This document shows, one piece after another, positions 7,976 through 20,068 of a DNA stretch of 64,000 nucleotides (positions within the stretch are counted from its first letter, which is position 1; every line of letters begins with the position of its first letter). Location of the stretch: assembly GCA_905221605.1 (NCBI GenBank), contig CAJNDS010000481.1, positions 1 to 64,000 of the forward strand, in the 5' to 3' direction. The notes under the pieces are model-generated. The model was not told where the DNA came from, made no database searches, and was given only the letters and a program-made list of their open reading frames with translations. Source of the stretch: Symbiodinium natans (lineage: Eukaryota > Sar > Dinophyceae > Suessiales > Symbiodiniaceae). The translations under genes were made by a program, and so were the position numbers.

Positions 7976-10756
7976 AAACCCCAAACCTATGAAGTGCCAC
8001 ATGAGTCAACTTGTTGCTTTGTCTGCCCTCTAGCCTGCTGTGCATCATGGACATGTGAAAGGGGCGCAGGCGCAGTTCATAGGTCCACCAGCACGGACTG
8101 CAATCATCTCGCAGAACAGCACTTGCATGCGACCAATACCTCGGGCCCTCGTACTCAGCCCCCTCACCGTGAATTCAGAAGTCTCGACATCTCCCCCACA
8201 GACTCTCAAAGCGGGGCACCTCTGACAGCGTGAGGCAGATCGAGTCTGCCATCCTCATGTGCAGAATGAGCCGCTTTTTATGGCTCCCGGGGCTGTCAAT
8301 TGTAGGATTTTTGGAGAACATCACCTACAGGAATTACAGCAATTGCTTTGGAATGTTGGGGGGCCACTGGGCTGCTGGGATAGGAGGGTTCAAGCATCGG
8401 AACTGTGAGAATGGCTGTGCTGATGGGATAGCTTTCAAGGTCTCACGAAGCGCTTTGCCACAGCCGGGCGTCCTCTCCAGGCCCAGCGAGTCTCGACAAA
8501 CCTCGGGAGGAAGTGAAACTGAGGCTGCGAACCCCAAAACTTTTTCGGCCAAAATCAGGACACCCCTTAGAAGTTATTCCTAGGTTACTCTGGGGTCTAA
8601 CACTTATGGTCTCGTCGGGTGCGCTCATACTTGATATGGACCCAAAAGCCTTTAAATTGCACAATTTCAAGGGCTGAAAATCCTCAGCCCGACAAGATGA
8701 ACAAAGAGCCTGAGTGGGGCACGCGGAAACCTCGACTTTCATATGAAGCGCTTGAGCTGCAGGATCAGCTCATGTGCTCGAGTCTTCTAGGGTTTTTTCA
8801 TTACTGTACCTGAGAGTAGCAAGGTTTGGGAGAGACAAGGCCGGGAACGGAGTCAACTCGGCCACCAGAGCTCTACTACTCGAAGGAAAGTCAGCGTCCT
8901 CGGAATGGGGCAGGGCTTCGGGTCGGAACTGATGGGGTCGGAAGATGGGAATCATGCAGGGCCAAGAAGCGGGAAGCGGGGCTAAGGAATCACCCAGGGT
9001 GGACGGGTCAAAACCTGATCGTGTGCACACCGATGCCCTTGGCTGATGGATCTGGATCCGTGGCTCCTGAAACCAAGGCAGGCCGCGGTGACGGTTTCTA
9101 CCCCCCGTACCACGGGAGCCGCACTTGCAGTTGAATCTTCCCCGCAGTATAAACTGCCTAATTGGTTGTCTGCTTAAAACTGCGAGGAGACAAGCTGGAA
9201 CATCCAAGAAGTCCGTTCGGGGCCCAGCCAAAGCAAGACCCAACAAGGTGCTGCCGGTCACTGAAGAAACGCCACACATCCGGCAGGTGGCCGAGCCCAA
9301 TGTTGAGCAGACGGAGCGCATGAAGTCCAGCAAAGAGACTGGCAATGTCTCCCCGCAGTGCACAGGCACCCAAGAATGAACAATCGCCAGGACGAAGACT
9401 TGGCTATACATGCAAGTGCTGCAAACGCGCTGCAACTTGCTGCAACTCGCTGTGCTCGCTAGGCTTCCCTTCACCTCAAGAACTCCCGAGCAAAAAGCCA
9501 GACATGACGGTGCCAGCTCTGTTTGCCTGCTGTACAAGCTGCAGCAAAAGCGAGAGGAGCCCATCGCGTTTCCAACACCTGCACCCTTGGGCAGCCCGGC
9601 TCCGAAAAAGCAAAGAGCAAAAGGCAAGCGAAGAACGCCCAGAGGTCTGTCAGGACGCAAGATGCGGTGCAGTCGATGTCCATGGCATGCGGCACAGCTA
9701 CCTCCCCTTGAAAGCTCCCTTCTTGGAGCATGCAAGTGCCCAGGGACAAGTTCGAACCATGGTACTTGGGCTGAAAGTCAGAGTGGGAGCGGCGAGGGCG
9801 AGGGCGAGGGCGAGAGCTTTGGGTTTGGGGTGGGGGAGGGGAAACTTAATGTTCAGAAGTGCTCGGGCAAGCTCCCAAACCGAAGCCCTCAACAGGAACC
9901 AGCTCGGAGCTCAAGAAGCTTTCTGTGGGGGGGTTTGGGGGTTTAGGGTCTAGGCCCACACCATTGAAGACACTGAAGTCTTGGCAGCCCTGCGGACGAG
10001 AGCTCCAAAGCAGCCACTGGCAAGCCGATCCATGCACGCCTCGAAGCACCAAGATGGGGGTTTTGCGATGTTATGGGGTACCCTCTTGGGGTCTTCTTTA
10101 TGATAAGGAGTCCTACTATTTGGGGGTCCATTTTTTCGATTTTCGTAAACCTCAAATCAGGGCCCCCACCCCCCTCCAGCCCCTTGCAAGCAACCGGTCT
10201 TGGTGGTTTCGGGCTCTCGGATTTATGGCTTAGGGTTTAGGGATCACTGCCTTGTCATGGCAAATCATTGGTCAACGGCGTTTTAAACCTCTCCCGGACC
10301 CCTGGCTTGGAACTCCTGGTGTTGGCTTTTGGGCTTTGGAGCTTTGGGGTTTGGGGCTTAGGGCAGGCCTAGGGTTTAGGGCCTAAACAGTGCACCCATG
10401 CGTGCTTAAGGTGTAGTCCCTCCCTTCGTCCGCGGGCGCCCCTGCTTCTGTATCTTGGACACCTCGGCTTCGAAATCCAAGGTCTCCGCGAGTGTGGCAT
10501 CTGGCCGTGGCTCAGGGATTTAGGAAACCCGGCTCGCCCCCGAAACCTCAACCCACACTCTCAAGGGAGCTGCTATTCATCACGCCTCTACCCCACAGCC
10601 CCAGGCCTCGAAGGACAGAAGAACGTCATGTCGCCCGAGATCCTTCCCTATATCCTGCCTGCCTTGGAGTCTGCACTACTTCGAGGCGATGTAGGGCGTA
10701 TCCGTCGTGCAGCATGATAAATCAATAATTATCCTCACAGTGGAGGCTGACACGTG

Positions 10757-10972
10757 CCCTAAACAATAAACCCTAAACCCTAAACCCTGAACGTCGCAAA
10801 GAGACACACGAGAGGCGATCCCTAAACGACCTCGTCCCGGTCGAATGAGTAGGCGCGCCCACGCCAAGGACGCCTGAAGTGCCACTTTCGTCTCGGATGG
10901 TGGATCGGGTTTAGGGTTTAGGGTTTAGGTTATTTTTTTTAAGGTTTGGGGTTTAGGGTTTAGGGTCTGAGG
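10757..10972. repeat. Short telomere-type runs, opposite orientations
   Basis: Two or three CCCTAAA units lie at about 10765-10790. TTTAGGG units lie at about 10906-10930 and 10948-10968, separated by a T-rich interruption. Confidence 0.8.
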
Positions 10973-11557
10973 TATAGGTTTAAACCCAACACCCTGAACC
11001 CCTTAATAATTATTATTATTATTATAGCCAATCGGACGCCCATCCCCAGCAGCTCCTAAACATTTTTCATCCTTGCCTAAATTCCAAGTCTACGCCTACG
11101 TGTATGGTGCGCATCGATTGTTCTGCTCACTGGTTCAATGGGCTCGCCAAACCCATGCATGCTGCAGCTCCTTGGGATCCCATCATACCCTCCCAACTCT
11201 TTTTGGTACTCAAAAGCTGGGGGATTCAGGCGGGCCATAAAATGTTGTTGCAAATCAGCCTCAGAATCCTCAACTACGATATTGCTGGACGAATACTCAA
11301 TATAGATACAAGAAAAAAGACAAAAGAAGAGCAACAAGACAAAGCAACATAATAAAAAAGATGCTCCCTGGGATGATGATCACCTCAACCTTTCACCAGA
11401 AAAACAAAAGTCCTAAACCCTCAAACAGCATAAAAGAAACATAAAACTAAGCCCTACAATGCCAAACCCTAAACCCCAAGCAAAATACCCAAAGTGTTGG
11501 GCCTGCACTCGCAGCTGCTCGGGGAGGTCGCTGACGACCGCGCGCGCCCTGGGAACG

Positions 11558-11795
11558 GCAGGTTTAGGGTTTAGGGTATTTCACAAGGGTTTAGGGTACG
11601 GGTTTAGGGTTTAGGGTTTGTTTAGGGTTTAGGGTTTAGGGTTTAGGGTTTAGGGTTTAGGGTTTAGGGTTTAGGGTTTAGGGTTTAGGGTTTAGGGTTT
11701 AGGGTTTGGGGTTTGGGGTTTGGGGTTTGGGGTTTGGGGTTTGGGGTTTGGGGTTTGGGGTTTGGGGTTTGGGGTTTGGGGTTTAGGGTTTAGGG
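11558..11795 (+). repeat. Longest internal telomeric array in the window
   Basis: TTTAGGG units begin around 11558, become continuous from about 11622 to 11704, switch to eleven TTTGGGG units (11705-11781), then return to two TTTAGGG units (11782-11795). Confidence 0.95.
11705..11781 (+). repeat. Homogeneous TTTGGGG variant block (11 units)
   Basis: Eleven perfect TTTGGGG heptamers sit inside the TTTAGGG array with canonical units on both sides. The A-to-G change is in every unit, so the block arose by local amplification of one variant unit or by an altered telomerase template. Confidence 0.97.
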
Positions 11796-12737
11796 TTTTT
11801 GGCGATCAGAGGTGTAGGCTGAGCTGTGGGTTCGGGGGCTTTGGGGGTTGAGGGTGTACCCTTGAGGAGGCCGCATTTGCAATCATCAATATCAACTTTC
11901 CCTAGGAAATTCCTACAACTGCTTTGTTTCGCCATAGGCAACTCGGAATGTTTAGGTAGGTAAAGTCTGGGGCCTGACAATGGTATCCGGTTGAAGGGGC
12001 GAGGGGGTTCTGCGGGTGGCGTCTTTGAGGTTTTAGGGTTTAGGGTCGGTCGGGTTTAGGGCTCTAAAAGTCAGGGTGCTGCCGCATCTCTGAGGCCGCA
12101 GCAGTACCTCCTCTTCTTGCTGGCCGGCCAGATGGACCTCAACACTTTCGTGAGGTTTTGGTGCCGAGGCATGTCATGGTTGAGGCTTAGGCATTTCGTG
12201 GTTGACCTTGAGGTCTAGGGCTACCTTCCGGCTTAGGGACCAGGTTCTAGGCTTGGGGTCAGGCAAGATCTTCACCCTTGACCGCTGCAAAGAGGGGTGC
12301 CTTTCTGGGGTTCCCTGGAATAAGGCTTCGAGCACTTTGGGTAAGGGTCCCCCCCAAAATTCGGCATATACTCAAATGGCAGCACCGGGGTCCCTAAACC
12401 CAAAAAACAAAATCTTCCTCCGGGCCATGTAGCTGGCAACGCCAGGGCCGCATAGATCACATCGTGCTCGTCTTCCCCTGCAGCATAGGGAGGGGGCGGG
12501 GGGGGGGTGGGAAGGGATGTGGCACTAGGCGACACAAGTTATGGGTTTAGGCTTGGCATTTGGGAAGTTGTCTGGAGATCAGCAGACAGGTTCGAATCCA
12601 GGAACCTCGACACCCTGAATGCTGAGCGCGTTAAGCTTGTCAAAGCATCGTTCGCCAACTTCTGCCCTGGAGAGAGGAGTCCGCGACGAGATCCTTCCTG
12701 AGATATGAACCTTAGAATAAAGCCTCTTCTCGAACCT

Positions 12738-12762
12738 CCCCCCCCCCCCCCCCCCCCCCCCC
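12738..12762 (+). repeat. Poly-C homopolymer, 25 bases
   Basis: An uninterrupted C run lies in otherwise mixed sequence; no telomere units adjoin it. Confidence 0.95.
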
Positions 12763-13321
12763 GGGAGATTGAAATTTTCGGGAGAGGTCGTTCAACGGAT
12801 TCGAACAGAAGTTTCACGCGCCCCGAGCCACCAGATTGGGCCACCGAACGCACGCGCCATGGATTAAGATGTACTAGCCCTATTTGTCATCTTCCTGGGC
12901 TATTGAGGGCCCCTAAGGCCCCCCAAAAACCCCCTAAAATTCTCAACCCCCGCGTTTCTGTACCTCTGAGTCCTTGAGGCCCTAGGCAACAACATGCTTC
13001 ACACGTGTTTACGGTAGAACCTTGGATAGTCTACATGCCAGGTTGAGCCCTCATAATTCAGACATACCCAGAAGTCCCCTATGAATGAGCCTGGCTCCTG
13101 GTGCCTTTGGCATCTTCAAGGTTGCGACACAAGACCCTTCGAGAACTTGGATGTAGAAGTCAAGGCTTTTGTAATCGCCTTTTCACAGTCGATCCAAGAT
13201 CCAATGAAGGGGTAAACGGAGGGAGCGTTAAGAAGGGACCCTTAATCTTATTCCCCTGCATAACCCATATACAACCCTAGACATACCTTATAGAGTCCCT
13301 ATGTACCTGAATAACCCCTAA

Positions 13322-13510
13322 TTCGCTTCGGCTTCCTGCCGAGAAGCGTCCGGAACAAGCAGACCCGGATCCGGTCTCCTTTCCCGAACCCAACATGCAG
13401 AATTTTGTGCCCCCCCCTTCCCCTCCCCCCCCTTCCCCTCCCCCCTCCATCCCCCCCCGTCTTTTCCTGGACCCCCCCCCCCCTTGCACGCCTGCATTGG
13501 ACCCCTGTCC
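13322..13510. repeat. Hairpin plus C-rich dispersed element, copy 1
   Basis: A block starting TTCGCTTCGGCTTCCTGCCG and continuing GAGAAGCGTC, then GGAACAAGCAGACCC, is followed by CCCGAACCCAAC, a short AATTTTGTG stretch and about 80 bases of C-rich sequence. Two further copies are at 24374 and 38488. The left end can fold as a hairpin around TTCCT. Confidence 0.8.
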
Positions 13511-16500
13511 AACCCCTCACCTTTTGCCGATGAGCGTGTTTTGAACCCTTCCGCCCACTGGGATGCTCCCTGTGGGACGGACCCCCTCGAGGGTGCCTCC
13601 AGGCGTCATCTCCACATACTGCATGCTGCTTTAGGAGGCAAGCCAGGGGAGAAGCGGCGCCCCGCTGCTTGGCAGCCTAAAATCCCTAAACCGAAAAGCC
13701 TTAGCACACACCAAACACCCTCAGACTGCCTAACACCCCAAAACCCTCAAACGCTAGGGACCCAAGTTTGTGCGAAATCGAGGCGGCGCCTGCGTACTTC
13801 ATTGGACCAGGCCCATGGCGTTTAGGTGCCGAGAGTCAGGTCCAGGGCCTAGGGCCAAGGGGTCTAAGGTCATGGAGTTCGAGGTTTAAGGCTTCTTTCT
13901 TCGCCCGAAGGCATTTACTGCGGGATTTCATGATCAATACGGCTTTGCTGGTGGCTTGCTACTTTGGATACTCTTGTTGTTGCTTGTTTTTTGCGACTTG
14001 ACCCATGATGGTGTATATGCTGCATGCACACAGCCCTCGAGACCACCAAACTGGGCTGCATCCCCAAGTTGCGCTCACAAGATCTCACAAGCAGCTCGCT
14101 TTTCCCGCGCAGCGCTGCGCGCAACAGAGGCACCACACTCACAAAGATCGATGTCCGCCAAGCTTTGTCGGAGCCTGCGATCTCACTCTCTGAGGACTCT
14201 CCATTTACTCCATTCTCAAAGTTTACGGGCGCTCTCATGATGCCGACCTCGGGAAGAATTGTATGCTTCCTGTCAAGGCGGCTCCAGAGCGGGCGCCTTC
14301 TCGCTTCTGACGCAATGGCAGCAGTTGCGATAGAGACTTGGTGCAGGTGTGCACCTGTGCTCCCGCAATGTCAGCTGCAATGTCAGCTTGCATCTTCCGC
14401 CCCCCACCGATGCTTCGGCCGAAGTTCACGGCGATTCAGGATGCACCAAAAGCCGCACCGAGCCCGAAAGCCACAACTCAACCAGACTTCAACCCTCCTT
14501 TAGCTGAGAGAGGCCTCTGGAAGGATTCGCGGCACTCCCGGCGCTGCTCAAGTTGCTCAAGAGTTCTCACGGGGGCGCAGCAGGAACGGCATTTCAAACA
14601 ACCACCCCATCACCCAACGACTGCGTGGTTGCATTCCTCGTCCTAGCCCACAAAGCACGTGCCCACATTCCACATTGCGGCCCACGGGCCCTCCTTCGAT
14701 GAATTGGCCTTCGTGTTCAAAAGATCTCAAAGAGTTGCTGCTGTCGCACTGTTGTCAGAAGAGTTCAGAGAGTGAAGTGTTGCTGGTGTTGCTCTGGAGT
14801 CCGGGTGACATCAAGCTACGGCTCATCTGTCATCAGGGGCCGCGCACCTCTTGGACTCCTGCCCTTCTCCTCAAGAATTGCGAGAAGGATTCAGGGAGTT
14901 TAGGGTTCAGGGTTAAGGGTTTGTGGAGCCGTGCGCCTGTTGAGACCAGGAGCCTTGAAGCCAACTGCTGGAAGCCGCATACACCTCTGATGGGGTCTTT
15001 CCATTCCTTCATGCTCCCATCTCTTGGCACACAGGCTCCTACTCCAAGGTCGCCATGACCACCCACGGTCATGCAGAATCCTGCTGTGGGAGCACCATCT
15101 GGGAGTTCGGGTTCCACAAACGGCTGGGACGCTGCGCGCCTTCCAAGATCATGCACATGCAACATGGGTTCACGAGACATGGCATGGGCTCAGCATCTCC
15201 TCATCTTCCTCATCAAGCCGCTCTCGAATCTCGTGGCCGATCTGCGAGAGCCTTAAGAGCGAGAGCTGGGGTGGACAGCATGGGCAGCATGCCTCCAGAA
15301 TGCTGGAGACGGCTTTTCCTAAGAACGTTCTTTCCTCCGATGGCAGCTCCGAAGACCTAGAGGGAACACCCAACCGGTCTGCAAGGTCGAAGCACGTCAA
15401 GGCCCGAAACCAGCACCCTTAAGGCCCTCAGGGAGTAGAACGCGAAGCTACGGGACAGGTCTCCTGGCCCGCAAGTGCATCTGCCAGATCTCTCCAGGAG
15501 GGGTACCCCAAGAATACTCAGGGTCATCGGGTCCTTGCAAGTCATGAACGACAACACAGCTCTTGGCGCTCTCTTTGCGACGGGGAGGCAGAAGGGCCCT
15601 AGTGAAGAGCTGCATCCGCCTCCGAGCTGCAGCCCGAGGCAAGCGTTCGGCGCGCGTTGTCACGATTTGTCATCATCCGCACGGCCACTGAATGCCACTG
15701 CAATACACAACAGCCACAGCAGCCAGGATCAGGTGGGCCAAAGCATCCGAAGGTTCAAGTTAAAGGCAACTGCAGGTGAGTTTCCTTAAGTTCCTTCGGG
15801 TGTTGTCCGCGCCTTGTCCACGCCTGAACCCGAGATGCCCCCAAACTGCGCATCAAGGGCGGATCCCGGAGCTCGCTAGCAAGCTCCAGCATGACGGAGG
15901 GTGGACGGAGGGACGGGAGCTGGGTCAAAAGGCTGCTTGATCTTCCTCCCAAGCCTCCCAAGCCTCGAGCGCCCGGATCTTCGGCGGCTCGCCCGGCAGG
16001 GCTTCACGAGCATCCCGCGCCTGGCCGCGGCTGCGGAGTCGGGACAAGGGCTTCTTTTTCGTTGAAGAGCCCGTGCCGCGAGCCATGGTGAAGAAACAAC
16101 CAGAGTTTACTTCGGGTTGCTTCGGGAAGCTAGGACGCAGGTCTCAAAGACTTTAAGACCTCCCCGCCTCGAGCCACTCGAGAGCACCCAGAGGAATTGA
16201 TTCAAGAACCCTGCAAAAGGGGCACCCCGCCCTTGCAACGCCTGCCCGAGCTTGGGGACGAACCTGCTGCGGCCGTGACAAGGGCAGGAGGCCAGCTACG
16301 TGCCCTGACCAGGCTCTTCGCAAAAAAAGAGAAACGGGCAAAGCTGGCGACTCATGCAGTCTGTGCACAGGACGCGGCGGTCCATCCCCCCATTACGCCT
16401 TCTTGAGTTCGCGCCAGCGGTCTTTGGGGCTTCCTGGGCTTCTTCTAGGGGCCTTAGAGGATGTGCATGCGAATGGAGATCAAGAATCAAGCTCAGATTC

Positions 16501-17246
16501 ACACAAGACCTCTGTGCGGGAGAGGATGCATGTCTTGATTTCTTGCCCGGGAAGAAGCAAGCAAGCAACCACCAGCTTCCAGCCTCAGCCACTACAAGCT
16601 ATACAAGCTCCAGGGCTGCGGGCAAGGGGCTGCCAGAATTTCAATGTACCCAGCTTGGCTCGACTCTCTGCTTTGCTCCTGCTAACAGCTGCTGCGAAGC
16701 TGCCCCAGGGCTCCTAAAGAAACTTCCCTTCACGGTTTCGGGCTTGGGGAGCAAAAAACTTCGGCACAGGGGGAGCACCTTTTGATGCACGAACTCCCAA
16801 AGCACTAAAGTTAGGGAGGTGTGGAAAAAGGAGCCATTACAGAGAGGCCTCCAAGGGACGTTGTTGCCCCAAGGACCACGCAGACCATCCGCCCTCTGAC
16901 ACCCCCTAAACGCTTGGAGAGAGAGTTTTGGGGAGCTTGGGGCTACCCTTCAGCACAGATGGCCACACAAAAGCATGCAAAGACAAGGGCTCGAAACGAG
17001 GGCGCCGGAGCTCGTTTCTCAGCAAGGCAACGTCGTGGCAAAAAAGCTCAGAGGCTTGGGGCCCACGCTTCAACTTCACCGCCCAAGCGCCACATCGGGC
17101 GGCTTGGATGTTCAGACTTCCGACCCTGGTTGTTGTGAAGCGAGTCAGCGACAACAGAGGAATTGCCAGGGTGTCACTTCTTCTTTTGTCCACTAGGTTT
17201 GAGGCTCTAAGGCAGGCCACTCAGAGCAGGAACCGCTACATAGGCA

Positions 17247-17282
17247 CATGGAGCCCATGGAGCCCATGGAGCCCATGGAGCT
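17247..17282 (+). repeat. 9-bp minisatellite (CATGGAGCC)4
   Basis: Four tandem 9-base units, the last with one change. Confidence 0.95.
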
Positions 17283-18008
17283 GGGCCAGGGGCTCAAAAC
17301 TGAATGCGCTGCAAGCGAAGCTGAGGGCCAAGGCACGGCATCTGGCAGGCACAACGTGCGCCCTTTCCACCGGCGGCCACGGCCACGGTTGCTCTAAAGC
17401 AGCTGTCCCCTTAAAAGCTCCCGATGACAAAGAAGTTCTGAAGTCGCTTGAACCTGCCTCCCTGGACTCATACACGGCGTGTCGCATGGCATGTATAGAG
17501 TCGGGCCCAGTTCCTCTACAGCTTAGGCCGACCGGGTGCAACCGTTGGGAGTGCGGCCAAGGACCGCTGTCTAGGTCCAGGCTGACCGCACCCTTCACTC
17601 ACCTTCCTCGGCACAGAATCGACAAGCTCAACCTGCACTCCCCCGAGGGAATTCTCGCACAATGGCGATTCATGGGAAGCACTCCGGGAAGCTCCTTCGA
17701 CCCATCACGAAAGCAACTGTTGCCTAAAACGGGAAAGTGAAAGTGAGAGTGATCCAGCCACCCCGGCGACGTACTGTCAAAAGGATCATGCCGGAAGCGC
17801 AATCGTTGGGTCTTGAGAGGCTTCGAGATCTACGCGATGCAGGGTTATCATATGGCTTATACGGGTGCCGTTGTGAGATGCGGTCGCGCTTCAGCATCAG
17901 AATGCCAGGGGCTCGCCCAAACTAGGGCTCCTTCAAAGCTCGGTGGCTCCTGAACTCCTGCACTTCATTGACCTGCAACAAATGCAACAACAAGAGACCT
18001 TTGGCAGG

Positions 18009-18068
18009 TGATGGAGCGTGATGGCGTTTGATGGCATGTGATGGCGAGTGATGGCGAGTGATGGCGCG
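18009..18068 (+). repeat. 10-bp minisatellite (TGATGGNNNN)6
   Basis: Six tandem 10-base units share TGATGG; the last four bases vary. A GCGGCAGC-type repeat follows at about 18165-18202. Confidence 0.9.
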
Positions 18069-19269
18069 TGGCGCCAGAACTGGGACAAACATGGTGTGTC
18101 TAGGCCTAGGGCTGAGGCTTTTTTGGAAAGTTCAGCGGCGCGGCACCCGAAAGACGGCGCTGTGCGGCAGTGCGGCAGCGCGGCAGCGCGGCAGCGGCCG
18201 CAAGACTGAACCCGACAGAACCCGGCAGAAGCCCCAGAAAGTCGGAGTCGCAACAATCAAGGTACCTCGGGCCCTTGAAATTGGCCCTCCTCACGTGTTC
18301 AGAAGCACTCTGGCACTCTATGGTTTCAGGGAAGCCGCAGTGCCAGAAGCAGAACGCATGGGAAACCACTTTTTTGGAGACACAACCGCCAGACCCAAGC
18401 AGGGAAGGGCCAAGGAGTGCACCGAACAGCGGTTCTTGGAACCTCCGTACAAAGCATCATCCGATGTTGCCCACCTTTTCTGGACCAACAAAATCTCCAC
18501 GCAATTCGCGCACAGGGTCCCAAAAAAAAGGGGTGGGAGAGGGTCAGCAAACTGCCAGGGCCAGACCCCTGGAGCGGGGCTAAGGCAAACAGGGGGCCAA
18601 CAGGGGGCCTTCTCCTTCACATCTTGTTGAACTGCCTGTCCTGTGCAAGAACTCATACACCTTCTGCTTATGAGTCAGTTGCGCCGGATTGAGCTTGATC
18701 CTTGCCGGCTCAGTGGGCATGGACAAGATTGCGGAAGGTCCGAGAGTTCGAGCGTGTGTGGGAGTGTCACGCCAAGAGTGGCCGAGCATCAGGACCGCCG
18801 CGCCGGAGCGCGTTCAGACCTTCAGACGCCACTCTCAGCATGACATCACACACCCCCGCACCCGGCTTTGTGGTTGTTCCAGTCTAGTCCCGGCGCCTTT
18901 CAGCAAGCCAATGTCGTGAAAGGAGGGCCTGGGGGCTTGAGCTTCAAGCTTCTTTCTGAAGCTCGCCCCCATAGCCCGCGCAGGCTCCTGGAATACACAT
19001 GGGCTCAAGGCCTGTCAGACTCAGACTGCACATGGCCACCTAAGGCTCTAGGCCGAGCCCTGAGCTCTTATCCCAGACGAAAGGAGGGGACATGTCATTG
19101 GAGTGAAGTTCGGATACTGTCAGGGAGGGAACACCAGGCTGCGTGCCGCGAGATCACTTGCACGTGCACGTTGCACCCCGTGAGTGGAATTTTGGCTTTG
19201 GGCTTCCGAAGCCCAAACCCGCAGCTGGGGAGGCGAATGGTCGGTCCTCCGCATCTGCGCTTCTGCTTC

Positions 19270-19326
19270 CCTGCCTCTGCATCTGCAGCCTCCGCAGCCT
19301 CTGCAGCCTCCGCAGCCTCCGCAGCA
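19270..19326 (+). repeat. 9-bp minisatellite (CAGCCTCCG-type)
   Basis: Five to six imperfect 9-base units alternating CTCTG and CTCCG. Confidence 0.9.
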
Positions 19327-20032
19327 CCCCATTCCAACAGCATTGGTCCCTACTGGCGCAGAAGGGGATCGAAGGGTTCGAGGCGCAATGGAAGTGAAGG
19401 GGTATCAGCGAATCAGTCTACGATTGTTGTTGCACGAGCCGCACGCATCGCAACTGTTCCGAACGACCCTTGCCCCCAACTCCCACGACCGGCGCGGAAG
19501 AGTCGGAACCTGATCTCTGCTACCCAGCGTCCTTCTCTGGGATCTTTTGGACGGCTAAGGGACCACCAGATTGGATTCCTCGAAACAGAATTGCATCAGG
19601 TGCTTTTTTGAGGCCTTTAAGACCTCATGGAAGCTGCGGACCGTCACCGGACCGTCACTGCGTCGCCGGCCTCCCCCAGCTGCCCCCAGCCTCTCTTGAA
19701 GGGGATGTATCTAGACATTCAGACTTCTAAGCAGCTGGCGAATGGACGATGAACGCGTCGGCACTGCCGAGACAGGGAGACGCAGAGGCCAGAGTCCTCG
19801 GCACCCAAAGCGCAGCTTAGCAGCTTATGGTCTCACGCTGTCACCTTCGAGCCCTGGGCTTTGCCAGGCATTAAAAACTCGTGTTTTGCTGACTGTTGCC
19901 TGTGCTTTCCGAATGTTGCTTCTCTCATTTACGTAAATACATGAAATACACCGGTCCTTACAATTCCTGCTCACTGGGAACGGGGAAGGGAGTCGGCGTG
20001 GAACAACAAGCAGTTCTCACCTCGAAGTATGC

Positions 20033-20068
20033 GGACCGGAAGGACCGGAAGGACCGGAAGGACCGGAG
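20033..20068 (+). repeat. 9-bp minisatellite (GGACCGGAA)4
   Basis: Four tandem 9-base units, near perfect. Confidence 0.95.

Larger units (their letters stand above)
4560..13320. other. Subtelomere-like gene-free region
   Basis: No convincing gene was found. The stretch is peppered with intact and decayed TTTAGGG or CCCTAAA units, alone or in arrays, with orientation changing many times, plus C homopolymers and a purine-rich microsatellite. Open frames here (for example on both strands at 8.8-9.95 kb) overlap one another, are rich in Arg, Ser, Pro and Cys, and have no recognisable motif. The simplest reading is subtelomeric or internally captured telomeric DNA. Confidence 0.6.

Noticed and set aside
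8770-9735. 321-residue minus-strand open frame, overlapping 178- and 202-residue plus-strand frames
   Set aside because: Three frames are open over the same bases, composition is rich in Ser, Arg, Cys and Pro, and no motif or splice pattern supports any of them.
12540-12612. Possible tRNA gene (exact B-box-like GGTTCGAATCC at about 12589)
   Set aside because: The T stem pairs poorly and no acceptor stem, D arm or A box can be placed upstream.
16928-17740. 270-residue plus-strand open frame
   Set aside because: It crosses a minisatellite, overlaps other frames, and has no recognisable domain.
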